Source: JAVBOW01 sp031550125 (lineage in GTDB: Bacteria; Bacteroidota; Bacteroidia; Bacteroidales; Rikenellaceae). Taken from it: a stretch of 64,000 nt of DNA. This document shows positions 57,291 to 64,000 of this stretch, piece by piece. The translations under genes and the position numbers were made by a program. Below the pieces are notes generated by a model. That model made no database searches, had not been told where the DNA came from, and worked only from the letters and a program-made list of their open reading frames with translations. Positions within the stretch are counted from its first letter, which is position 1; each line of letters starts with the position of its first letter. The stretch is taken from assembly GCA_031550125.1 (NCBI GenBank), contig JAVBOW010000023.1:1-64000 (forward strand). The letters run 5' to 3'.

Positions 57291-59434
57291 CGTCGGCGCT
57301 AACCATATTGCTCGCCTTACTCGGCGGCCACCCCCTCTCCGGGAGCGTGGCCGCCGATTCCGGTTTGCCCCTTGCCGGCGCTTCCGTCCGCGTCAGCGGT
57401 AAAAGCGCGGCCGGCGCGGCCACGGACAGCCTCGGGCGATTCGGTTTCGACATCCCCGAAGGGCGTTACCGGGTACGGGTGAGCTACACCGGCTTCGAAA
57501 GCGCCGATACGGTGGTCAACGCAGGCCCGGGCGCGCCTGAGCTACGGCTCGTCCTGCGCCAGAGCGTCAATCAGCTGGACAGGGTAACGGTGACGTCGGG
57601 CCGTATTCCGCGCCCGCTGAAAGAGACTCCTGTGGTCACGCGGGTTATAAGCGCCCCCGAGATAGAGGCCGCAGCGCCGCGCTCTCTGGCCGACATACTC
57701 CAGAATGAATTGCCCGGGATAGAATTCACCCGGGTGGAGGGAAGCGTCGGCGGCGCAACTTTCTTCGGCATGGAAGCCCCGTATATGCTCATCCTGGTGG
57801 ACGGCGAACGCATGGCTGGCGAAACTTCCCGCTCTAATCCCGATTTCCGCCGTATAAATCCCGACAACATAGAGCGCATAGAGATAGTACGCGGGGCCAT
57901 GTCCACCCTCTACGGATCGGGAGCGGTGGCCGGCGTCGTTAACGTCATAACCAAAAAGGCAGACAAACCTTTCGGCGCGACCGTAACGGGCCTTTACGAC
58001 ACCGAGGGCGACCAAAAATACTCCGCAGGCATATCGGCCAAAGGCGAGAAGCTGTCGAGCGTTACAAGCGCCGTATTCCGCCGCAAGGAGAGCTACATGC
58101 TCGAAAGCCGGGGCTACTTCACAGGAGGACACGCCGGAGCGCCGCCCACTCCGTCCGAAAGGGAGATCGAGGAGTCGATAGAGATAGAAGGATTCCGCAA
58201 TTACCTGATCGAACAGAAACTGGAGTATAAATTCACAGAAAAAATGGCCGTCTCGCTACGCGGGGGTTGGTATGACCACGAGCGTTTCAACGCCGGTATA
58301 GTAGGCACCAAGATACACGACGTCTACCGCGACGGCAACGGCGGCATAAAGGCGCAATATATGACCGGGGAAAAAAGCCGACTGGAGCTGTCATACGACG
58401 CCGACATCTATTCGAAATACACCGATTTTCTCCAAACCGGAGAAACGACGCGCAATTATAAAAACACGCTGCAGAATCCGAAATTGATATTCGCCTGCCA
58501 AGGCAAGAAAAGCGCCGTCGTAGCCGGTGCGGAATCGCTTTGGGAAAGCCTTGAAACATACCAATTCAGCCAGGGCGTCCGCCGCGCGCAACTGACCTCG
58601 GCCTACGCGCAATACAGCCGCAAGATAACCGAACGCCTGACAGTGGAGGCAGGCCTTAGGGGCGACGGCCACTCGCAATACGGTTTCAACGCCACGCCCA
58701 GGCTGTCGGCCATGATGCGCGCGGGGGCTTTCGTCTTCCGCGGCGGTTACGCCGCAGGTTACCGCTCGCCCACACTGAAAGAACTGTACACCGACTGGGA
58801 CCACCAGGGGCTTTTCCGCCTGCAGGGCAATAAAAACCTCGTACCCGAAACCAGCCGTAACCTGTCGCTCTCGGCCGAAATGTCGAAAGGGCGTTTCAGT
58901 GCGTCGGCAAACGTTTTCTACAACAGCATAGACGACAAGATAACCACCGTTCTCAACGCGGGGCAAGACACCATGTACTACCGTAACGCCGAAAGCGCCT
59001 CTGTATTGGGAGCCGAATTGACAGCGGCTACAAGAATAGGCAAACATTTGGTCATCAGGGCCGATTTCGCCCATATACGCGACAACCAGCGTATCGGCGG
59101 CCGCAACGTTTCGGCCGTAAGGCCCAATTCGGCCACGGCGCACGCCTCTTACGCATTCAACGTTTGGGACCGCCCGTTCTCAGTGGCGCTCAGCGGACGT
59201 TGGCAGGACGGTATAGTGCAGTATGCGCTCAACAGCGCCAACGGCAGGTACGTAAAACTCAACTATGACCCATACTCCATATGGAAAGCCGCATTTACAG
59301 GCAAAATAGGGGAGTACGTAAGCTTTAACGCCGGGATAAACAACATCTTCGACTATGTCCCGCGTCACGTAACCTACAACGCGCCCGTTACACCGGGGCG
59401 GACATATTATTTGTCGCTCACCTTCAAACTGTAG
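57287..59434 (+). CDS. hmuR: HmuR-like TonB-dependent haem receptor
   Basis: A 715-residue outer-membrane receptor. A short signal segment is followed by a regulatory-like domain (PLAGASVRVSG), a plug (ILQNELPGIEFTRVEGSVGG, ERIEIVRGAMSTLYGSGAVAGVVNVITKK) and a barrel ending YYLSLTFKL. Near 500-530 it has GYRSPTLKELY and NLVPETSRNLSL, similar to the FRAP/YRAP and NPDL boxes of haem receptors. The start is TTG at 57287 overlapping the HmuY stop (TTGA); no ATG gives a signal sequence. Its 3' end overlaps the convergent truA by 28 bases. Haem as substrate rests on the HmuY neighbour. Confidence 0.85.
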   Translation: MTSALTILLALLGGHPLSGSVAADSGLPLAGASVRVSGKSAAGAATDSLGRFGFDIPEGRYRVRVSYTGFESADTVVNAGPGAPELRLVLRQSVNQLDRVTVTSGRIPRPLKETPVVTRVISAPEIEAAAPRSLADILQNELPGIEFTRVEGSVGGATFFGMEAPYMLILVDGERMAGETSRSNPDFRRINPDNIERIEIVRGAMSTLYGSGAVAGVVNVITKKADKPFGATVTGLYDTEGDQKYSAGISAKGEKLSSVTSAVFRRKESYMLESRGYFTGGHAGAPPTPSEREIEESIEIEGFRNYLIEQKLEYKFTEKMAVSLRGGWYDHERFNAGIVGTKIHDVYRDGNGGIKAQYMTGEKSRLELSYDADIYSKYTDFLQTGETTRNYKNTLQNPKLIFACQGKKSAVVAGAESLWESLETYQFSQGVRRAQLTSAYAQYSRKITERLTVEAGLRGDGHSQYGFNATPRLSAMMRAGAFVFRGGYAAGYRSPTLKELYTDWDHQGLFRLQGNKNLVPETSRNLSLSAEMSKGRFSASANVFYNSIDDKITTVLNAGQDTMYYRNAESASVLGAELTAATRIGKHLVIRADFAHIRDNQRIGGRNVSAVRPNSATAHASYAFNVWDRPFSVALSGRWQDGIVQYALNSANGRYVKLNYDPYSIWKAAFTGKIGEYVSFNAGINNIFDYVPRHVTYNAPVTPGRTYYLSLTFKL

Positions 59435-60171
59435 ATGTCGGCCGGGTAGCAGGCCCCTTCGAAGAACAGCCCGCGCGCAGGAGCGGAACCCGACGCCTTG
59501 GAGCGGTCGAGGCTGCGCAACGCCTGCCCGAATTGCTCCACGCTCATTTTTCCGCGCCCGACATCGACCATCGTACCCACCAGGCTGCGCACCATATTGC
59601 GCAGGAAACGATCTGCGGCTACCGTGTAGACAACCTCATCCCCATCCATCGCCCACAGCGACTTATACACCCGGCAAATATTGGTCTTATTCCCGGAATG
59701 GAGTTTGCTGAATGTGGTGAAATCGTCATGCGCGGGCAAAAGGGCGGCGGCGGCGTTCATCCTGTCTATGTCGAGCGGCACGTAATATTGCCATGTTACA
59801 TCGCGCCTGAAGGGATCCTTGAAAGGCAGGATGCGGTAACGGTATTCGCGCCGCATGGCGTCGAAACGGGCGTGCGCATCGTCCCTCACGCGTACTATCT
59901 CCCTGACCGCAATATCTCCGGGCAGGATGGCGTTAAGATGGTAGCAAAAATCGTCTGCCGCATCCACCGGGAAGTCTGTATCGAAATGGGCTGCGTAGTG
60001 CGAGGCGTGTACGCCGCTATCCGTCCTGCCTGCGCCGGTAACGTCCACCGCGTGGCGCAGGAGCGTACCGAGCGCCTCTTCGAGCGTTTGCTGCACCGAC
60101 GGCGCGCCGGATTGCCTCTGCCAACCGTTATATGACGTGCCTCTGTATGATATGAAAATGAAATAGCGCAT
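59407..60171 (-). CDS. truA: tRNA pseudouridine synthase A
   Basis: A 254-residue enzyme that makes pseudouridine at positions 38-40 of the tRNA anticodon arm. The catalytic Asp51 lies in GAGRTDSGVHA. SYRGTSYNGWQRQ at the start, RREYRYRI, FTTFSKLHS and DRFLRNMVRSLVG are standard. ATG at 60171 (MRYFIFISYRG) matches the family N-terminus; a longer frame would add 28 residues. A promoter lies 17 bases upstream. The gene ends 28 bases inside the end of hmuR, tail to tail, without a visible terminator. Confidence 0.96.
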   Translation of the reverse strand: MRYFIFISYRGTSYNGWQRQSGAPSVQQTLEEALGTLLRHAVDVTGAGRTDSGVHASHYAAHFDTDFPVDAADDFCYHLNAILPGDIAVREIVRVRDDAHARFDAMRREYRYRILPFKDPFRRDVTWQYYVPLDIDRMNAAAALLPAHDDFTTFSKLHSGNKTNICRVYKSLWAMDGDEVVYTVAADRFLRNMVRSLVGTMVDVGRGKMSVEQFGQALRSLDRSKASGSAPARGLFFEGACYPADIYSLKVSDK

Positions 60172-60187
60172 GTGGCGTAATGGAATG

Positions 60188-60195
60188 CAAATATA
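60188..60195 (-). promoter_or_regulatory. -7 element of truA
   Basis: Minus-strand TATATTTG matches TAnnTTTG, 16 bases before ATG 60171. Confidence 0.55.
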
Positions 60196-60227
60196 CCGAA
60201 ATAATACGGAATCTCTCCGGATTCTAT

Positions 60228-60235
60228 TATCTTTG
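60228..60235 (+). promoter_or_regulatory. -7 element of dapB; fixes its start
   Basis: TATCTTTG matches TAnnTTTG. Transcription near 60242 would exclude the upstream ATG at 60237, so dapB begins at 60255. Confidence 0.6.
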
Positions 60236-60254
60236 CATGAATAATCACAGGACA

Positions 60255-60968
60255 ATGAACGTGGCGATAATAGGATACGGCAAAATGGGCCGTATGATAG
60301 AGAAGATATTACAGGAACGGGGACACGCCATAGGCATGGTGGTGGACGTGGACAACGCCTGCTATTTCACCCCCGAAAGCCTGCAGGGCATAGACGTGGC
60401 CATAGAATTTTCAGCCCCGGAAGCCGCCTTCGGCAACGTATGCACATGCATCGAGGCCAGGGTACCCGTGGTATGCGGCACTACGGCGTGGCTCGACCGC
60501 TACGCCGAGGCCGAGGCGCTTTGCCGCGAGCGAGGCGGGGCGTTCTTCTACGCCTCCAATTACAGCATAGGGGTAAACCTAACATTCAGGCTAAACCGCA
60601 TCCTGGCCCGCATGATGAATCCTTTCGGGCAGTATGACGTGACGATAGAGGAGGTACACCACACGCAGAAAAAAGACGCCCCCAGCGGCACGGCGATAAC
60701 CATGGCCGAGGGCGTACTCGAAGGACTCGACCGCAAGACGGAATGGGTGGGCCGCACCACCACCGAACCGGGCGAGCTGGAGGTAGTGGCTATACGGCGC
60801 AGCGTTGTGCCGGGTACGCACACGGTGACGTACGAATCGGATTGCGACTACATATCCCTGACCCACTCGGCGAAATCGCGCGAGGGTTTCGCACGCGGAG
60901 CCGTGGCCGCAGCCGAATTCATTTGCGGCAAAAAGGGAATTTTCACAATGGACGACATGTTGGCTTAA
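60255..60968 (+). CDS. dapB: 4-hydroxy-tetrahydrodipicolinate reductase
   Basis: A 237-residue cytoplasmic enzyme of lysine and diaminopimelate synthesis. The nucleotide-binding motif VAIIGYGKMGRMIE starts the protein. The catalytic and substrate loop HHTQKKDAPSGTA is at 135-147, with EFSAPEA and GTTAW in between. Length matches short Bacteroidota DapB. ATG 60255 is chosen because the protein starts directly with the Rossmann strand and the promoter lies just upstream. It is followed by lepB after 10 bases, and the run lepB-YigZ-pyrB-pyrI is closely packed on the same strand. Confidence 0.96.
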   Translation: MNVAIIGYGKMGRMIEKILQERGHAIGMVVDVDNACYFTPESLQGIDVAIEFSAPEAAFGNVCTCIEARVPVVCGTTAWLDRYAEAEALCRERGGAFFYASNYSIGVNLTFRLNRILARMMNPFGQYDVTIEEVHHTQKKDAPSGTAITMAEGVLEGLDRKTEWVGRTTTEPGELEVVAIRRSVVPGTHTVTYESDCDYISLTHSAKSREGFARGAVAAAEFICGKKGIFTMDDMLA

Positions 60969-60978
60969 AACACATACG

Positions 60979-62379
60979 ATGAATGCAATAAAGGAATTTT
61001 TCGGCAATAAATGGGTGAAATTCGCCATCGCATCGACGCTCTATATCCTATGGTTCGTAGTGTGGACGGGAAACATGTGGATGTTGCTGGGCGAGGTGAT
61101 CATCTACGACGTTTACATATCGAGGATAATGCACAAATTGTTCTGGGGCAGACATAAACTGCTTAAAAAGAGCAACAGGCAATATAAATACTGGGCCGAA
61201 TGGATAGAGGCCATCGTTTTTGCCACGGTGGCGGCCACGCTTATACGCATATTCTTTTTCGAGATGTACGTCATTCCCACGCCGTCGATGGAGAAGAGCC
61301 TGCTCGTAGGCGATTACCTGTGCGTGAGCAAGGTTGCCTACGGGCCTAAAATGCCCAACACCCCCATATCTTTCCCATTCGTACACAACACCATGCCGTT
61401 CTCGCAAACCAAAAAATCGTACAGCGAGGCCGTCAAATGGCCATATCACCGCCTGAAAGGGTGGGGCGAGGTGAAACGCGGCGACGTGGTGGTGTTCAAC
61501 TTCCCGGCCGGCGACACTGTATTGCTGGAAAAACAGGAGATAACATATTACAGCGAGTTACGGCAATACCAAGCCCAATTGGGTGAGGCGCAGGGCCGTA
61601 AAGAACTCGAGAAATCGTACACCATAGTTTCGCGGCCCGTAGACAAGCGCGAGAATTACGTGAAGCGCTGCGTGGGAGTTCCGGGCGATACCCTGACCAT
61701 GCGCGGAGGCCAACTATACATAAACGGCCAGACGCAGGACCATATCCCCGCCATGCAACACATCTACTATGTGCAAACCAACGGCGCGCCGATTAATAAA
61801 ACCGCCTTCGAAAAGATGGGCATATCGCAGGAAGACAGGCGTTACATGCAAACCGACCACGCCTACTACCTCCCGCTGACGGACAAAAACGCCGCAGCCA
61901 TAGAAAAGATGGGCAACATAGTGCAGGTTGCCCGCTATGCGCCGCTCGACGGCCCGGGGGAGGATATATTCCCCCAGGATGCGCGCTACCCGTGGAATGT
62001 GGACAATTTCGGGCCGCTATGGATACCTTCGCGCGGGGCCACGGTACAGCTTACGGTAGACAACCTGCCGCTCTACCGCCGCATAATAGAGGTGTACGAA
62101 GCCAACAAACTCGAAGTCAGGGCCGACAGCGCCATAATGATAAACGGCGCTCCCGCCGAAAGCTACACTTTCAAAATGAACTATTACTTTATGATGGGCG
62201 ACAACCGCCACTGCTCGGCCGACTCGCGCTACTGGGGTTTCGTGCCGGAAGACCACGTGGTAGGGAAGGCATCGTTCGTATGGTTCTCCACCGACAAGGA
62301 CCAACCGTTGCTGTCCCCACGCAAAATACGCTGGAGCAGGCTTTTCCATGGAACTAAATCGCTGCAAAACAGACCGTAG
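60979..62379 (+). CDS. lepB: Signal peptidase I
   Basis: A 466-residue inner-membrane protease that cleaves Sec signal peptides. Two hydrophobic segments (about 13-50 and 76-98) precede the catalytic Ser103 in IPTPSMEKSLLVGDYLCVSK. The general base is Lys229 in NYVKRCVGVPGDTL. The later box MGDNRHCSADSRYWGFVPEDHVVGKA is intact. It is long compared with E. coli LepB (324) because of insertions at about 180-225 and 255-375, as usual in Bacteroidota. It is in a + strand run after dapB. Confidence 0.95.
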   Translation: MNAIKEFFGNKWVKFAIASTLYILWFVVWTGNMWMLLGEVIIYDVYISRIMHKLFWGRHKLLKKSNRQYKYWAEWIEAIVFATVAATLIRIFFFEMYVIPTPSMEKSLLVGDYLCVSKVAYGPKMPNTPISFPFVHNTMPFSQTKKSYSEAVKWPYHRLKGWGEVKRGDVVVFNFPAGDTVLLEKQEITYYSELRQYQAQLGEAQGRKELEKSYTIVSRPVDKRENYVKRCVGVPGDTLTMRGGQLYINGQTQDHIPAMQHIYYVQTNGAPINKTAFEKMGISQEDRRYMQTDHAYYLPLTDKNAAAIEKMGNIVQVARYAPLDGPGEDIFPQDARYPWNVDNFGPLWIPSRGATVQLTVDNLPLYRRIIEVYEANKLEVRADSAIMINGAPAESYTFKMNYYFMMGDNRHCSADSRYWGFVPEDHVVGKASFVWFSTDKDQPLLSPRKIRWSRLFHGTKSLQNRP

Positions 62380-62381
62380 GT

Positions 62382-63011
62382 TTGGAAAAGGACAGTTATT
62401 TGACCATAACGGCCCCCGCAAGGACCTCCACGCGCGAACGCAGTAGCAAATTCATCGCATTTGCCTATCCGGTCGAATCCGCGGATGATATTAAACCTAT
62501 CCTGGATGCCCTGCGCAAAGAGTTTTACGACGCCACGCACATCTGCTGGGCGGCGCGTACGGGATGCGGAAAAGAGGAGGCGAGCCGGTCGAGCGACGAC
62601 GGCGAACCCTCGGGAACGGCCGGTCGTCCGATCATGGGTCAGATAATGTCGGCCTCGCTCACTAACGTACTGGTGGCTGTGGTGCGTTATTTCGGCGGGA
62701 CGAAACTGGGCGTACCGGGGCTTATTGCCGCCTATAAAGAGGCCGCGGCGGAGGTGATAGCCGAGTGTAAAACCACGGAAAAAACCGTGGATGAGGTTTT
62801 CAGGGTAACTTTCGCCTTCGAAAAGACAAACGATGTGATGAAAATAGTCAAGGATATGCAACCCGTCGTCTTAAGCCAGGTTTTTGACAATCGATGCGCG
62901 ATGGAGCTATCCATACGCAGCGGCAGAGCGGCGGAATTACGGGAGAAACTGCTCAAATGCGAAGGCCTCGGTTTCGAGCAGGCCGGCGGCGGTCCCAAAA
63001 CAGGTGTATAA
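62382..63011 (+). CDS. YigZ/IMPACT-family protein
   Basis: A 209-residue protein. The UPF0029 N-terminal domain is clear: RSSKFIAFAYPV, ATHICWAAR, SDDGEPSGTAGRPIMGQI and VVRYFGGTKLGVPGLIAAYKEAA. A shorter ferredoxin-like C-terminal domain follows. The family is linked to translation regulation (IMPACT in eukaryotes), but its bacterial role is unsettled. The apparent start is TTG at 62382, two bases after the lepB stop; no ATG precedes the conserved domain in this frame. Confidence 0.9.
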   Translation: MEKDSYLTITAPARTSTRERSSKFIAFAYPVESADDIKPILDALRKEFYDATHICWAARTGCGKEEASRSSDDGEPSGTAGRPIMGQIMSASLTNVLVAVVRYFGGTKLGVPGLIAAYKEAAAEVIAECKTTEKTVDEVFRVTFAFEKTNDVMKIVKDMQPVVLSQVFDNRCAMELSIRSGRAAELREKLLKCEGLGFEQAGGGPKTGV

Positions 63012-63026
63012 GAAACCATTCAAGAT

Positions 63027-63938
63027 ATGGCAAATAAAAGTCTGATTTCGATAGCCGATTTCACTAAGGACGAAATCCTGAGGATCATTGAATTAGCCGG
63101 GGAATTCGAGAGTAATCCTTATCAGGACCTGCTTCACGGCCGCGTGGTGGCGTCACTCTTCTTCGAACCCTCCACCCGTACGCGCCTGAGTTTCGACAGC
63201 GCCATCAACCGTCTGGGCGGCAAGGTGATAGGTTTTGCCGATACGGTAAACACCAGCCAATCGAAAGGCGAGACGTTCCATGACACCATAATGACCATAT
63301 CGAACTATTGCGATATGATCGTCATGCGCCACTCGCTCGAAGGAGCGCCGCGTTACGCCAGCGAAATATCGCGCGTGCCTGTGATCAACGCCGGCGACGG
63401 AGCCAACCAACATCCCTCGCAGACGCTCCTCGATCTGTATTCTATAAAAAAAACGCAGAAAACCATAGACGGCATAAACATAATGGTGATAGGCGACCTC
63501 AAATACGGCCGCACGGTACACTCCCTACTGCAGGCTCTGTCGCATTTCGACACCAAATTCACGTTCGTCGCCCCCCCCGAGCTGCAACTCCCGGAGGAAT
63601 ACAAGCTATTCCTTAAAAATAAAGGCATTACATTCAGCGAGACAGCTAAAATAGGCAACGAAATTAACGACGCCGACATAGTTTACATGACTCGGGTGCA
63701 AAGGGAGCGCTTCAACGACCCGATGGAATACGAAAGGGTGAAGAACGTCTATGTACTTGAAAACTCCATGCTCGGCGGCGCAAAGGAGAATATGCGCATA
63801 CTCCATCCGCTTCCCCGCGTAAACGAGATAGCCGCCGACGTCGACAATAATCCCAAGGCATACTATTTCAACCAAACCGAGAATGGGGTCTACACCCGCA
63901 TGGCGATAATAAGCTACCTGCTCGGAATTAAAAAATAG
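63027..63938 (+). CDS. pyrB: Aspartate carbamoyltransferase catalytic subunit
   Basis: A 303-residue enzyme joining carbamoyl phosphate and aspartate in pyrimidine synthesis. It shows FFEPSTRTRLSFDSA (carbamoyl-phosphate loop), MRHSLEGA, NAGDGANQHPSQTLLDLYSI, VIGDLKYGRTVHSLLQAL, MTRVQRERF and HPLPRVNEIAADVD. All active-site motifs are intact and length is typical of the PyrI-dependent class. A pyrI-like start follows 22 bases later, so the holoenzyme is probably the c6r6 allosteric form. Confidence 0.97.
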   Translation: MANKSLISIADFTKDEILRIIELAGEFESNPYQDLLHGRVVASLFFEPSTRTRLSFDSAINRLGGKVIGFADTVNTSQSKGETFHDTIMTISNYCDMIVMRHSLEGAPRYASEISRVPVINAGDGANQHPSQTLLDLYSIKKTQKTIDGINIMVIGDLKYGRTVHSLLQALSHFDTKFTFVAPPELQLPEEYKLFLKNKGITFSETAKIGNEINDADIVYMTRVQRERFNDPMEYERVKNVYVLENSMLGGAKENMRILHPLPRVNEIAADVDNNPKAYYFNQTENGVYTRMAIISYLLGIKK

Positions 63939-63959
63939 CCAATTAAACCACTGCGCGAT

Positions 63960-64000
63960 ATGATCCAGGATAAAAGAATGGAAGTAAGAGCAATAGAGAA
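63960..64000 (+). CDS. pyrI: Aspartate carbamoyltransferase regulatory subunit, N-terminal fragment
   Basis: The window ends after 13 codons: MIQDKRMEVRAIE. The residues MEVRAIE resemble the PyrI N-terminus (xLxVxAIxNGTVIDHI), and the position directly after pyrB supports the call. The start may be ATG 63960 or ATG 63978. The zinc domain lies outside the window. Confidence 0.7.
   Translation, partial: MIQDKRMEVRAIE

Noticed and set aside
1..64000. CRISPR array, prophage, integrative element or insertion sequence
   Set aside because: No regularly spaced direct repeats, transposase, integrase or phage structural genes were seen. The two tRNAs have no integrase or tRNA-fragment duplication next to them.

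Overview
The window looks like chromosome of an anaerobic, gut-type Bacteroidota, closest in feel to Alistipes/Rikenellaceae (inference). The reasons are: fairly high GC; two SusC/SusD pairs; a hybrid two-component system (HTCS); Ser-type sulfatases; a Rho with a long N-terminal insertion; Bacteroidota-type LepB; and recurrent TAnnTTTG -7 promoter elements. No rRNA, CRISPR array, phage or insertion sequence was seen. Two tRNAs are present.

Layout. (1) 1-14.5 kb: the end of a GH3 gene, an AraC regulator, then a corrinoid protein and a MetH-activation-domain protein on the + strand. These converge on a tight six-gene minus-strand operon: GH42-like glycosidase, UroD-family methyltransferase, sugar-porter MFS, GH2, UroD-family methyltransferase, MtaA/MtbA-like UroD-family methyltransferase. 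A GH97 gene diverges from this operon. This has all the parts of a corrinoid methyl-transfer (demethylation) pathway embedded in a glycan-use locus. I consider it the most interesting system here: candidate anaerobic O-demethylation of methylated sugars. (2) 14.5-25 kb: housekeeping genes (tRNA-Leu, miaA, a LuxC-type acyl-CoA reductase, kdsB, rho, tRNA-Gly, a soluble PAS/GAF histidine kinase, htpG). (3) 25-32 kb: a lone SusC/SusD pair with a divergent SusR/DUF6377-like membrane regulator. (4) 32-56.5 kb: a sulfated-glycan PUL in two divergent arms. The minus arm has four sulfatases, an HTCS, a 43-aa small ORF and a fimbrillin-like lipoprotein. The plus arm has SusC, SusD, a lipoprotein, an exported ADP-ribosylglycohydrolase-fold protein, a GH127/GH146-like protein and a fifth sulfatase. 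An inverted pair of identical 10-mers lies between the arms, each exactly 29 nt from a TTTG promoter core, and is a strong candidate operator. (5) 56.5-64 kb: hmuY-hmuR haem uptake, truA, then dapB-lepB-YigZ-pyrB-pyrI.

How region 1 may work (inference): exported GH42-like, GH2, GH97 and GH3 enzymes trim a glycan. The MFS porter imports a monosaccharide or its methyl ether. Two UroD-family proteins that keep the HxC zinc pair but lack the late Cys would pass a methyl group to the corrinoid protein. The MtaA-like protein (His230, Cys232, Cys312) would pass it on to a thiol or folate acceptor. The MetH-activation-like protein would repair oxidised corrinoid. The acceptor and the substrate are unknown.
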